Positions 39,536 through 52,603 of a DNA stretch of 64,000 bases are shown here, one piece after another. Numbering within the stretch: position 1 is the stretch's first letter; every line of letters starts with the position of its first letter. Source of the DNA: Metallyticus violacea (Eukaryota > Arthropoda > Insecta > Mantodea > Metallyticidae); contig CM060834.1 in assembly GCA_030762175.1 (NCBI GenBank), forward strand, positions 29,580,501 to 29,644,500, written 5' to 3'. The notes below the pieces were generated by a model. That model was not told where the DNA came from. It worked only from the letters and a program-made list of their open reading frames with translations, and did no database searches. Both the position numbers and the translations under genes were made by a program.

Positions 39536-40480
39536 ACACATAGAGCAAACATAACACATAATTTTAAAAATGTCTGAAATTCGGAAGGTCACTTTTCTTT
39601 CTTGGTGTGCTGGTTATTCATAGAAAGATTCATAATATATATTGCATGTACATCCTAAATTTGTTTCTATACGTAATTTTCTTTGTTTTTAATTACTATC
39701 AAGGTAAATAGGAATGAAGTTGATATAACTTTATTAAACAGAAAAGTAACAAAGACAATAAAATTTAAAATCAGCGAAAAAGTCAAAGAAAAAGAAATTA
39801 GAGGAAGTACTACTAATGACAGAAAGGAAAAGAAGACATGGTTTCCAGCGTCTGTCAGGACTTTAACAGGTTATCAGCTAGGTAATGAACTCCCCTCAAC
39901 GTATATCCCTTGGCGGTCTTAACTACCCGGAATTCTTGCATCATTACTCATCATTACCGATGATGAAGCCCTCTGAGAAAGACACACAAGGGTAAAGGAT
40001 AAGCAGAAAAAGAGAAAAGATCGATAAATGAGTGCCTTCAATTCAAACCAACGCTAGAGATGATACGAAACAGATGGCGCGACTGCGGAGATAAACTGTG
40101 AGGAAGATTCTCAAAAGTAGTTTGGACTAGCGCGTGGTTCCAGAGAGCCATGACCCGATTTGTAGTGAAGCAGAAGCTGGGCATAGATATTAAGAAAAAA
40201 ACTTTATGCTTGTCCAAGAACGCGAACAGAACTTGCAGCAAGCTTTGGAATCGCGGACTGGATACATTATATTAAAAAGCATAATATTTCTCTTTACCAA
40301 TTTGCACAAAACAACTTTTCTAAAAAGTTATCACAAATAATATCACAAGAGGCTCTGAGATTGCCGATGAATTCATGAATGTAGTCTGGAAACCTCAGAT
40401 ACTCCAGTGATATTTATTAACACTATTTCAAGAATAACACAAGAATTTAAATATAATTCCCGTAAAATTGGCTTACGAAA
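39536..40480. other. no gene seen
   Basis: AT-rich spacer with short chance frames. Confidence 0.4.
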
Positions 40481-40484
40481 TGAA

Positions 40485-40930
40485 ACAATTGTATTATATT
40501 TGTATTTATGAATACTTAGCCTTTTCAAGCTCTCTTGTAACAAACTATTCTCGATTGTCAGAAATGCTAATAGAGAATGTCAAATGCGAATTGAGAACTA
40601 TTTAAAATAATATATATATTTGGAATTCGCGCACTGAATATTAACAATTGTATAAAATATTATGTTTACTTGAATAACTACCTATGAGACTGAAATAGAC
40701 GAAACTCAACTATTACAATAGCTACCGTGCGATTTGCTAATACCAAATGAGAAAAATAAAACAAAGATAACATTTTACCATTCTGAACAACGTGTTTATT
40801 AAAATGTGTAGTTATTTACATAATTTAAAATGAATTCAGACTGTTTGGTGAATAACCAAAAACAATTGTTTGAGTGAATACACATTCCGTTAGTTAAATG
40901 TACAATTTGCGTGCTCAGGAATTAAAGTGC
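40485..40930 (+). repeat. unclassified dispersed repeat, copy 1
   Basis: This region matches the reverse complement of 50637-51095 over about 450 bp. Shared words in order include GAATACTTAGCCTTTTCAA (GATACTTAACCTTTTCAAA), TCGATTGTCAG, AATATATATATTTGGAATTC, CATTCTGAACAACGTGTTTA, AAAAACAATTGTTTGAGTGA and GCGTGCTCAGGAA. No coding capacity or terminal repeats are seen. Confidence 0.75.
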
Positions 40931-41012
40931 GGTGTAAAGATCGGAAGACAAATGCACTTGGCGCAATAAAGCAATTTGGTAAATCGTTTCGATAGTTTCA
41001 CTGCGATATCGG

Positions 41013-41288
41013 GTTTTTTTTAATGGTGCTTAACGCCCGTTTTTGCTACTGAGGCACCACAGGCGGTGAACACTGGTGTTACATGAGATGAAATGATATA
41101 GGAAAGGATTTTTTAAGGAATGAAGCGCTCCAGGCCTAAGTTTAGGATACTTCCCCGGCATTTGCCATTTATGAGGACTGAGAAAAACCTGGAAAAAACC
41201 TCAGTCAGGGAGAACGGTCCTGGCGGGATTCGATTCCCAGAATTCCCGCTCACGAGTCCGCGCCTTAACGACCTCGGCCACTCGTGGC
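41013..41288 (-). repeat. SINE-A copy with target duplication
   Basis: This complete SINE-A is on the minus strand. GATATCGGG flanks it on both sides (41005-41013 and 41291-41299), consistent with retroposition. The damaged B-box reads GGATTCGATTCCC on the plus strand. Confidence 0.85.
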
Positions 41289-41289
41289 G

Positions 41290-41479
41290 GTGATATCGGG
41301 CTGTGATTGGTCAAAACTCAAAATTTTGTTTCATTTTACTGATCGATTTTATAATGAAGTCACATAAGTGAGGTGCTGAATATAATATTTAAAGTTAATA
41401 GTTTATTTAATAAACATTTGAATGATATAATCAATCTAAAAATTCAATAGTTAATAATGTTTCAAAAAAGATAAAATAA

Positions 41480-41511
<32 letters not shown>

Positions 41512-42109
41512 ATTTATTTAATGTTTAAAAATGAATGCATTGTGTATTATGATATGTAATGAAACATCTATCTATTTGCGTAATTACCTTTTCTATTGAT
41601 TAATTGATTGACTTTGGATTGTATAATAACACACTCTAAAGTCAATCGGGTGTATAAAGGGCGTTTTGTGAACTCCTATAATTGTAACTTCATGCTTTTA
41701 AATCTAGAGTTTTAGCTAGCTCTATAACCTTTCCAACAAGCTCAGGGATTACCTATTTCTCCTAAAGGACTGAATCTAATTCTACTTTACAGAGCTTCAC
41801 GCTGTCTTGCAATCTCATCAAATTTCTCACAAGAGGAACGTGTGGAATTTCCATGACAACAGTTCCTTTTTAAAGGCCCCTTTTATGGAAAATATTAAGA
41901 ACAAGAGGTTTTTCCTAAACACCTTATTAATGTCATTAAGAGTTTGTATGTATATATAAAATAATTATTTATTTATATCTTAAAATATTAAATGAAACCT
42001 TAAACTAGTTACTCGAACAAGGGCGTAGTTTATCGTCCACCTTATTTAATAGTTATGAGGTGTAAAGATGAAATGCGGCCTAGGATTAAAATAAGTCAAA
42101 CACATCTTT
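41290..42109. other. no gene seen; (TTA)n microsatellite
   Basis: AT-rich, with a TTA run at about 41481-41511. Confidence 0.45.
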
Positions 42110-42830
42110 AAAGATTTTACTACATGCTGATGTTCAATTAGTTATCCTGAAAACAGAAGATAATTTACAAAGAGCAGTATATAGATTAAGTCAAAATGCA
42201 ATGTATTACAATTTCAATATATTTACAAACAAATCAAAGATAATGGTTTTTAAAGGTAAGAATTCTGTTAGACCGAAGATACTAATAAATGAAAAAAATA
42301 TGGGAAAAGGTATCCCATTTCAATTATTTAGGATGTGATATTAGTTTTAAATTTGACAAAGACAATTCAAAATATTTGTGGAACCATTAGAAGAACTTTA
42401 GGAAGAAAAACTAGGAGAAAAACTCAAATGAAATTTTATAAGGTTATGGCTGCATCTACTCTTATATATGGTTCACAATCGTGGAGTATGATAAAAAGAG
42501 AGAGAGATCATGTATTCAGTCTGCGGAAATGAAATTCATGAGATAAGCAAGAGGATGAGTTAGAGTTGATAAAATAAGAAATAAAATAATAAAAGCAGAT
42601 GTAAATCGATTTTCAATTAATTATAGTACACATGAAAATAAAATGAAATGGGAAAAAATATATCGATAGGATGACACAGAATAGATTGCCAAAGGAGACA
42701 CCTATAAACCAACTGGGAGGAGAAATTCGGGTAGAGCTCGTAAAAGGTGACGACGGTAGAGACAAGAACAGGTGAAATCACCCTAATCTTCGAAAAGAGG
42801 AAGAGGAGGAGGAGGAGGAGAACAAGAAGA
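42110..42830 (+). pseudogene. LINE reverse-transcriptase 3' relic
   Basis: Frame-shifted plus-strand translation gives the C-terminal part of a non-LTR retrotransposon ORF2: KTEDNLQRAVYRLSQNAMYY, then NFNIFTNKSKIMVFKGKN, later TLIYGSQSWSM, then AEMKFM and VDKIRNKII pieces, and an RMTQNRLPKE-like end. This order is typical of clade-level insect LINE reverse transcriptases (RTE- or BovB-like, uncertain). Multiple stops are present. It ends at a GAG/AAG-rich tract (42795-42835). Confidence 0.75.
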
Positions 42831-43090
42831 AGAAGAATTCCATCGTCCGCAGCGGCCAGTGTCCACTAATCATTCTATTGCTTTCTATTTCTATTCAAGA
42901 GGTCCTTCCCGTTTCTTCCATTTTATCTGGTGTTCTTTCTTGGCCCATTGATATATTGCAACTGCAGTTTTCGCCTTTCTATGCTTACTAAGCCAAACAT
43001 TAATGTATAAATTATAATTTTACTATGTATCTTAAAAGCTCACACTGTATGAATTACGTGCACCTATTATTGTTAATGCAGCACAAAATG

Positions 43091-43335
43091 CCGCTGATAC
43101 GTGTAGATGAGATCGTCAAGACAAGGATTTATGAACGGGAGGTCTGTGCTTGCTTACTACAAGGAGCTACTACTAAATTAGAAAATTTCAAGTTTTCTTA
43201 TGTCCTTATGATGACAAATGCGGAAGAGGTATCTTAAATTCAGACCTAGAACGCTACCTTCCTACCCCATCATTATTTCCCAAATTATCATGTAACTCAG
43301 CCTCTAACAGTGTTAAAAATACGAAATTGATATTT
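43091..43335 (+). repeat. degenerate SINE-A copy
   Basis: Heavily mutated words of SINE-A occur in the right order: TGAGATCGTCAAGACAAGGA, GAACGGGAGGTCTG, CTTATGTCCTTATGATGACA, CTTAAATTCAGACCTAGAAC, CCAAATTATCATGTAA. Confidence 0.6.
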
Positions 43336-44925
43336 GAAAAACTAATAGAACAACATTTTTATTTGTATAGTGTCATGTGTTAATATGCGCTTAAAAAGCA
43401 AATAAACAGAGTTCAATTGTGAGAAGGAAGAAAACGCAATGCCATTACAAAACGAAAATCCCCCAAAAGTCCGAAAGTTGATCTGCAGATAGTTCAATTC
43501 TAATCGCAACGTCGCGGTATGTTGAAAATGTATTTCGATGCTCGAATTGAAGCAAGGGAAGGCATTCTGTGTTGCGTAGACAGAACGCAGATGTGGGAAG
43601 CTCTAAGTGACAGCACGGTCATTAGTCATGTCGACATGAGAAGAAAATAACTGCTGCGCGACGAGAAAAAGAAAATTCATTCGTCTCCTTATTTCAAAGC
43701 TATGTTGTTTATCTTCTTAGTACTTTCTACGCTCCAGAGTTCTTTATAATCGTATGCTGGGAGTCGACATCATCTATGCTAGAGCACTGGAAGACAAGAC
43801 AACTGAAAAGGGTAAAAGGTCAGAAACTAACAGCGAGTTACCGAAAGTTACTATTTAAGCTATGCAGAAGTTAATCCTTCTAGCCACGATTTAGAGCAAA
43901 AAAATAACTTGCTATAACGCATTTTATTATTGTTTTTAAAATTAACAGTACACTAAAAAAATATAATACCAGAATATAAAATATTTAGCGTTTCTAATAG
44001 ATGCTGTAAATCATGGGCAACTCATCAATAAGGGCCAGATAGCATTCCCTCAAAGAAATTGCCATAATTATTTACCATTTTCTCTTCTAATGCTCAACTT
44101 TTAAAACAAAAAATATATAAAAACAGCGGTTAAGTTCTTAACTGCATCTTAAGCAGTAAACGGTAGAATACGCGTCCTCCTTAACTCAAGGGCCAACCCG
44201 GAAAATTTTACTCTTTAAACTTTTACCTTTATAGGCCAACACAGATTATAAACACTTATATTTGTCTTTCCCCAAGATGGGATAGCTTGTCTGCCTATTT
44301 CTACGTTCTCTTGGGCCAGCAGGAAGGCGGTCTATGGCCAGAACTCGGTATTCTCTCTTTTCTTACGAGCCAGATAATGAAACGTTACTGACACAACTCA
44401 TAACTGACTAGGAGGGGTTCTTTTCGCACTTGATTTGAAATTGGGTGGCTTCTTTGCTGATAGTGCAAATTTGTTTTTTTCGGACAATATATGCAATGTC
44501 CCATAATGAACGCAATTTTTAAATTAAGCACCTCTGTCGGTTTGTTAGGTTTGAAATTTATCTGTTTGCATTGCTAAAATGGGACAATATCAAAGGATCA
44601 ATGCGTCCAGAGTTTGATCTTGCATTTGAAGTACGGTGAATGTTATGTAGAGACCATTTGAAGACTTCGAAATCTAGAGCATGCTCCTCTATTTCTAAAG
44701 CGTTTCTTCTAGAAGATTCAAATATCCATTAGTTTTTGCTATTACTTCTGTTTTTTTTTTTTATTTTATTCCACAGAAATGTTGAATAGTACGTTCCGCA
44801 ATATTTTAAAGCACAATTCTTTCCTGATGTCACCCACCGTGGATAGTGGCGTCAATCTGGGGAGGGCAAGCAGACTACTATAAGGAATAATTTCGAGGTA
44901 AAAGTCATGGTAATATTTTTTTTTT
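43336..44925. other. no gene seen
   Basis: This 1.6-kb spacer has no supported feature. Confidence 0.4.
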
Positions 44926-44929
44926 AATC

Positions 44930-45300
44930 CGTCACATGACAAATCTTCCAAGTAATCCACGGTATTTTCGAAATAGTCTCCAAGTACGGTTCGTTGTCAG
45001 CTGCATATGAATTGCTAAAGTAAGTCACTCGTAGTGAAATGCTATCAAAATGCCTGCTTTGCTAGTAAAACGTTTCTCAGGCAATGAATGCTTCACTTTG
45101 GGGATAAGATCATAATCACAGGGACCGAGACCGGGAATATGGCGGGTGTGGAAGGACCGCAATAAAAGACATTTGACACTGTCGGCTGTGTGAGTTGTCG
45201 CGTTATCGTGGAGAATAATGGTGTTCAAAAGTTCCGGCCGTTTGGTGCTCATGGCTCGGCGCATTTGTTACTCAAAAAAAACTGTAAGTACTGGGCCTTC
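44930..45300 (-). pseudogene. mariner transposase relic (copy H)
   Basis: The minus-strand translation includes LLNTIILHDNATTHTADSVK, GLGPCDYDLIPKVKHSLPEK and RFTSKA: the second catalytic-aspartate region and the PCDYDLIPK block of a mariner subfamily different from copies C and F. The downstream tail (YLETISKIPWITWK-like) is frame-shifted. The N-terminal half is absent. Confidence 0.75.
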
Positions 45301-47095
45301 ACACTAGTCCCTCACGCACTGGATGACACATAATTAACTGTGTAGCTATGTATTAAATTATGTACATTAATTTATTATGACTGCCACCGTTGCTCACCAA
45401 CTGAACTTCGGAAGGTGCTGAGACTGCAACTCTGCTCACATACGTCATCTGGTGGCTTCATTGGAAAGTCTTCGAGGAAAAAAAAATAGCTTTGCATGAC
45501 TTATGCCTTATCTCTCATATAATAGGAATTGTTGCTCTTACAGAGATTAAGATTTCGAATAAAATATTCATATTATATTTAATTCATATAGCTTTTATTT
45601 ATGTGACAAAAATATCTAAACATACCCTGTATGGTACGCGCTTTGCTGGCCACTGCCGCTATCTCTCTGTTGTGTTAAACATTACCCAAACAATTTGATG
45701 ATACGATCGATCATGCAAATATACAAAACAACTCGCATATATGCTAGTTTGGTATTTAAACGCCTACCAAAATCTCTTTATCTCGCAAGCATTAAACTTA
45801 TTATTTAAAGTTAAACTATAATCTAAAGAACACATCTGTCTGAAAGGTATATACAAAACTATCTCACCATGCTGTCCTTAATCAAGTTTTCTGTCACCCT
45901 CATTAATCCAAAGTAAGGTTCTAGGAGATCCAAAAGATCCGGTAATGCACCTCAGGACGGACAGTGGTAATTTTTGTGAATATGGCGGATTTTCATGAGT
46001 TTGATAATTTAGAAATAAAAATGTATGGATTACGTATGCACACATGTGCTACATCATTAAATTCTTCTTTTCTGATCAAATACAATTTTTTCTCCTCTTG
46101 ACAACAATATATTCATGTACCGGCAGGTCCGAGCACAGCTGATTTTAGATATAGCTTTTAAATTTATTTATTGAATAGGAGCTAGGGTAAATTTAGCGGC
46201 TTTTACTCGGCTCTAGTAATAAATTATGAAATTAAAATTATTTTCTCTTTATGGAACTAATTTCGTAGGATTTGTGACAGGCTATCAGCGTGCGTGCGAG
46301 TCATACCTTTGTATTAAGCTCTTTTAATTTAAATACTCCAAATGCAGTTACAAAGCCGAGCATTTTCGTGCGTCCCTAATATACTCATTTAAATGAACAC
46401 CGTCCATTCGTTTGATGCAAATGAAAGATTAATTAGTCGACCAGTTCCGGGTAATCCGGTAAAATAGATTAAAAGATCAAAAATCAATTTGTGCCACATA
46501 ATCTAAAATAATTTTCTTTTTTCAGTGCCTAGCATAAAACTCGATGTTCCCAAATCAATAATGCAAAATGCGAGTGAGGGTTCAAATGCATTGCTACTTT
46601 CGGTTTATTATGAACTAACTAGAAACTGAAGTTTACGGGATGAGAATAAATTTAATACGTGTATACTTTCAAAGGAAAAACGTTTTATATGAATAGAAAC
46701 CTTGATAACGGATCAACAGAATCTGCATTAGTAATTTCGTTCTTTATCTAAGTCTTTTTTTTTTATAAAGGTGACAGAATTTGTTTGCTTTATATATCAG
46801 CACCAAAACCCCTATTCGCGGTTCATTCTGCTATATACAGAGCTTAATTTCTTTAGTTGAACTTTTATTTCCGCTTATCATACTGGATAAATAATAAAGT
46901 AATTTCAAGATTGCAGAGATATTAAAGGTCATTGCACCACACGTTTTACTTATTCCTAATGACGTAAAATGAGTGTCCCAAAAAGAAACCATGCACCTTA
47001 TAAACACAATTCTTAGAAGGTTTAAATTTGACATATCATGAAATTTATTTGGTCTGATATACTGATCAAAAGTAACTTCATAATAACAGACACTC
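45301..47095. other. no gene seen
   Basis: This 1.8-kb AT-rich spacer has no supported feature. Confidence 0.4.
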
Positions 47096-47099
47096 CCAC

Positions 47100-47370
47100 A
47101 TTTACGGACGCTCTTTAAATCTCAGATTATCATCGTTTCGTTCAATGCAAGGCATAAAACGGCAGATAAATTTTGCTCAGATGCTTTTCTTTTAGGTTTG
47201 AGGTTCTTTTACGTGCCGTAAATCTACGACACAGGATCCAAGGCTTTGCTTTCCTTCCGAAGGGATTCATACTTTTATTCCCGAAAAAACCCATCGACCC
47301 TGGCCGAGATTGAACTCGCGATCTTAGGTCTATAAGGCAAGTGTGGTTACCCCATGTGTAGACAGTTTAC
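47100..47370 (-). repeat. SINE-B copy
   Basis: Body words shared with the other SINE-B copies include ACGGACGCTCTTTAAATCTC, TTTTGCTCAGATGC and AGGTTTGAGGTTCTTTTACG. A decayed head near 47305-47350 retains TTGAACTCGCGATC (B-box in reverse complement). Confidence 0.75.
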
Positions 47371-49919
47371 TGTAATACAAACGAGAGAAATTATTTTTTT
47401 TTGTCTTTATATCAAATTATTCAGTTTGCAGTTCAATATAAAACTTACACTTTCTGTTATTACGAATTATTACAGGCTATGCCATTGTTATAAATATCTA
47501 TAGTAATCACCCTCCCCATGCTATAGAGTAATTTAAAGAATGTATCAGGACAGATATCGGAAGAGCTGTTGTGAGAAATGCATACTTCAATAACAGATGA
47601 TAGAAGTGTATTATCAGAGACACCATTTCCAATTCCTATAACACACGTAAGTAATCAAAATATAACTAAGTGCTCTGTGCTATTGATTACAATTGTGCAA
47701 ATACAAACTAATGAGCTTGTCTATCTATTCAGCTACGGACGCAGAAAAAAATCTGCATTATTTAACAGGGTTGTTAACAAGTTCAATTTAACACACTGCT
47801 ATTGAGTCAATCGTTTATCTGATGACCGATGCGGCGATGGAAACTGTTTCATCAGATAAATCATCACTCATGGCCAGCTATACTAGAATCGGAGCGGGAA
47901 GGTAGGCGGGCAGGGCAACAAGTGTTAGTAGAAACCTAGAGTGGCAGTTTAATAAAATTTAATTCACTTAACAACTTATGTCTACCATTAAAACTAATTA
48001 CTTTTAATTTCCATACATTTCTTGCATTTGCTTATGAACTTGCTTAATATCCTTATACTTAGAAATGACTTTGTTAATTTACATGAATGGCTTTAAGGCT
48101 TGGAACTTTATCACCTGGATCACATGGGGATTTCTGTTCAAATATTTTCCTGTCATTTGTATTCTTAGCAGATTATACTCTAGGATTAGACATTTCGCTC
48201 TTCAAACGACAAACGGAGTGAAGTGAAACTCAAGGCCAATGTAGCAATTAGTAAACTCCGCCCGCTCGTGTAGCCCGGCTGGCCTTGAGTGTTGGCTTAC
48301 TGGCCGATGCAGTTTACCACCGTTGATAAGTGGATGATCTGTGGAGATGGAGCAATTCCTTCGGAAACAAGATATCGACATAGGCTTAACGGAGGTAGGG
48401 TACATGATTTGAGAGGAAGGAGGTTATAGAGTTTGGGGCTGCAAGTCGTTTACATCGAAAAGGTACGCAGAATTCAGTGTCATCTACACTAATTGCTGAT
48501 TAAGCAACTTCGCGTTCAAGGAATGGTTTCAGGACAATTGCTTCATTAATGACAAAATCTTTAATTAATTATTTTATTTTCAAAGCTGTCAATTATCTAC
48601 AGCACATGTAGAAAATTATTAAATATTCACGGTTAAGTATGCTTCCTCCTACTAAAAAACTTTTAACATTTCATCTTCCAATTGTGAAAGACGTATCTAA
48701 TTTTCTCCTGCAATACTAAAGTCAAGCTGATCACGTATCTTGTATCTATTGACTTTAAAAATAAACATATTATTATAGTTATAAATATAATTAAACATGT
48801 ATTCGGGAATTTGTACTATAAATCCTAATGTTTATTGTTTCAGAGTTACAGCCCTCTTGATTCACAATATTTTTGCAATACTGTATGCTATTATTCGTTT
48901 TTCTTGTAACACTTTAAAGGACTGTTGGATAATTTTGTAGCTATTTTCAGTTGTTCGTGTTGTATATAGTTTAGTAGCCATTTCCGGGCAAATATAACTT
49001 TTGTGATAGAAATGCAGGGAGTTAATAATTAAACTTGTCAGAGTAAAGCTTAATGTTGACTGAAACACAGGGGGCTGGGCAGAAGTAGAGACAAAACTGC
49101 ATCATGCTCCGTTGATGGTATCCAAAGGGATTGTTGATGACTTGGCTGCCGCAAGCCACGCCGAAAAGTTCTTGGGATAAGTGATGACTAATATAACAAC
49201 ACATTTACATTACTTGTTGTTGATGGGGAATCTTTCATTCAGAGTACTCGTGCAGCATTTGTCTCCAGCTTTGTTTGAAATGCTCTTTTATACTTCTTAC
49301 CAATCTAGTTCAATTGTTTATTTTCTTTTTCTGCCACTTCCCTTTTCATCATTGCAAAAATCTGTTGAGATGACTTGTATTATTTTAAAACATGTTTTAT
49401 TTGGAGTTTATTTTGCTAAATTTATTGTAAGTTTCGCTAATTTTGATAACCATAGAATCACATTTCAATTCATCTTTACATAAATTTTGTGTGCTCGTTT
49501 CATCAAAGCATTCTATCACTGTTTAAAAATGTTAGTTCCTCATACCAGCAGTATTTGCTATATTCAGCAGGTACATGGGAAGCCACAACTGCATGTGATT
49601 AGAATGATTACTATAGCGTGCATTATCCCTGCTCTGTGATTAACGGCCAGTCAATAAAGAGTAACGATGTGTTTTAACACTGTGTAATTCGCAAACTAGA
49701 AATCTCACCTCCTACCGCACTACCCAATTACTGCACTTGTTCATAATTTTGCCCCTCCCCCTCGTCGTTTGAACCATCCTGTTTTGTTCAGTCTGTCAAT
49801 GCTTTACTTGTTACATTGTTCGGAAGATTTTCCATCACACAATATAATGTAAAAATAAACAATAAAAACTAGAATTAACATGTTTACAGGCGTGGAACGC
49901 AGCAAAATAGTATAATTTA

Positions 49920-49961
<42 letters not shown>

Positions 49962-50636
49962 TGCAAACTAACACAAAAGCCCTCGGGTTTTAAGACGGAA
50001 ACACGAAATATGTGTAGGGACATGTTTACTGATAAAGAAATGGAATAACAGTCACTGAATCTCTTGCCTTATTCTTTAGTTTTCATACATCACGATACAG
50101 TGGGGTATTTGATATCCCTACTGATAGGATCAATACAGTCGCATAAAAATCTTGAAAATTACATTTATTCATTTTTATAATTGCTGAAAACATGACACGT
50201 TGCCAAGTCGTTAATGCCACATGCTTTTTAAAAGTTCACAAGTAATGAATGTAAACTTCCATTATTGGCACTTTCATTTTTCATTAGTTCAGTAAGACAA
50301 AACAAATTGTCCACAAATAACAGTCCCTTTTGAAATCCAGAATGTCCATCTTTATAAACATATAAGCTTATTTCTTTGTTAATCATATCATTAATTATTT
50401 TTTCATAATCACTAAAAGCGTATGACAATATTTTAGCGATTCAATTGGTTTTAATTGGTTATTTTACTTATGTGACGTTATAAAATCGACTAATGAAATT
50501 AAAGAAAAAATTTAATTTTGACAGTCAGGTATCGCAGTAAAAGTATTGTAAAGTTTTGCCAAATTCCTTTTTCAGCCCGAAGTGCATTTATCTTCTGGTC
50601 AAAGTAGCCAACTCTATAACCCCAATAAATTTCCTG
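47371..50636. other. long gene-free stretch; hairpins and (AAT)n
   Basis: No gene is seen over 3.2 kb. Two inverted repeats occur: TTTATCTGATGA near 47813 with TCATCAGATAAA near 47850, and ACTCAAGGCC near 48228 with GGCCTTGAGT near 48281. An AAT run is at about 49922-49962. Confidence 0.45.
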
Positions 50637-51095
50637 AGCACGTATCACTCACAATTTCTGTTTTTTTTTTTTTTTTTTTTTTTCCTCCCAGTAATTGTAC
50701 TTGTAGTCAACTTAACGTGTATTCGCTCAAGTAATTGTTTTTGCGTACTCAGCCAAACAATCTGAAATCATTTTGTAAATTATACAACAATACCTGCCTA
50801 AGCAAACATAAAAATTAATAAACACATTGTTCAGAATGGCAAAATTTTATCTCTGTTTTGTTTTTTCAGTTAGTATTAGTAAATCAAACGGTAGTGGTTG
50901 TAATAGCCGACTTTCGAATTTCAAATATATATTACTTTTATTCTTATTCTATTCCTGAAATAGTCCTAACACGTATTTGGCTATTCTCTAATGTCATCAC
51001 TGACAATCGACGATTATGTATTTAAAATGGTTTGAAAAGGTTAAGTATCCATAATACAAATGTACAATTATTACAATTTTGTAAGCCATGTTTAC
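50637..51095 (-). repeat. unclassified dispersed repeat, copy 2
   Basis: Inverted partner of 40485-40930. It differs mainly by a 22-T run (about 50660-50682) and scattered changes. See copy 1. Confidence 0.75.
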
Positions 51096-51099
51096 GTGA

Positions 51100-52600
51100 A
51101 TATATTTAAGTGCTTATTTTAATGAATTAATGAATACCACTCTAGGATTTCAGCTGCCATTGGTAAATTTATCGGCAATCTCAGACCCTTCTGTGATGCT
51201 ATTTGTGAATATTTTAAATATAATAGCATAAGCTAATAACCCTAAACAAGCATATTTCATACCTTTAATGCAATCACTGACCAAGCTCAGAATGCAGACT
51301 ACGTGTTTCTGCATAGTTTTCCCTGCTCTCCATCCACAGTATTCGGACTTCCCCTCTTCAAAGAGCAAACACGCCGTCCCTAGCTCGCGCCTCCATGAAT
51401 ATTTTCTACTATTTCATTATTCCGTGAAATTGCTTTCTGAAAAGCGCGTCATAGGACTAAGTATAATCATTGCAAATTAATCCGGAGCCCTTGATTACAG
51501 GCCTGCTCATATTAAACCTTCTGGCAGTAATTAATCCTGTAGACAAGCTCACCTGGCCGTTCACACGCATTGCTGTGGCTTCGTTTGCCCCCGGCTCTCT
51601 ATGCACACGGCACTGCTGCGCTGTGAATTAGGTTGCCTAATGTGACAGAGCACTGCAAACATGCCAAAGCAAAAGACCTCACAAGCGAGATATTCAGAAC
51701 ACTATTGGTTGCGCTGCTTTAGGAAAATGTACGGCCTTGCTAGCAGGTGCGCAACAGCTCCAGGGCCCTATTACCGCATGAGTAGTTTTCATAACCATGA
51801 AACTGTCACAACGATCATGTACATCCGGTGATTAAACTCGCCATAGCAAGGGGTTCATATCGGAAGGGTCAGAAGTTCGATTCCCGCCTGTAGCGCGCAT
51901 GCAGTCTACACTTGTTTTTATGTTTTCCTGTGTTAGCTGTTTAATGGCGGAAATGTGTAATTCTGACCATAAAACTCTGGATTCATGCCTCACCGTTTCG
52001 ACATATAGAGCTGTGCATTTTGTTCGAAAGGATGTAACAGTCCTTGAGCATAACGCTGGACGTGAGGCTATAAATCTCTAAAGCTATTAAACATTCTGCT
52101 ATATATAGTTATAAATTGTTGAGATCTCCGCTTCATTTTAATCGGTTTCAGCTCGGCGTATATTTAGAAAGTTAGCTATATGTAAATGTCATTTTTTTTA
52201 AAGAAAGTGTTAATGTCTGGAGTTTGGTTTAAAAGAACGAAATCTGTTTTCAATCATTCTACTTTGAATCTCACAGGGATGTGCAAAATGATGAAACAAT
52301 AGTCAACAAAGCCAATTCAGGACAAAGGAAATTGTCCTATTTTACTCCACGGTCTACTAAAAGTTTAAAAATATTTTTAACTACTACTAAGCAAAATAAA
52401 ACTTGGAGTTACATATTTGGTAGTTGTTTACGCGAGTTATAAACCTACTTTAACACTGCAAAACAATTGCATCGGTCTTTGTCGGGGTTCTGCATATGTG
52501 GAACAAGATATCTCACCTTTACCCTAATAAGAAAAATTTAATTCTAGCGCGAATTAATTAAATTTACCCGGAGCCTTCACAGAAAAGAAAAAGAGTTAGG
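51100..52600. other. spacer with one tRNA-like B-box word
   Basis: No gene is seen. GTCAGAAGTTCGATTCCCGC near 51868-51888 looks like a tRNA T-arm, but no A-box at proper distance or cloverleaf could be drawn, so it may be a SINE scrap. Confidence 0.4.
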
Positions 52601-52603
52601 TAT

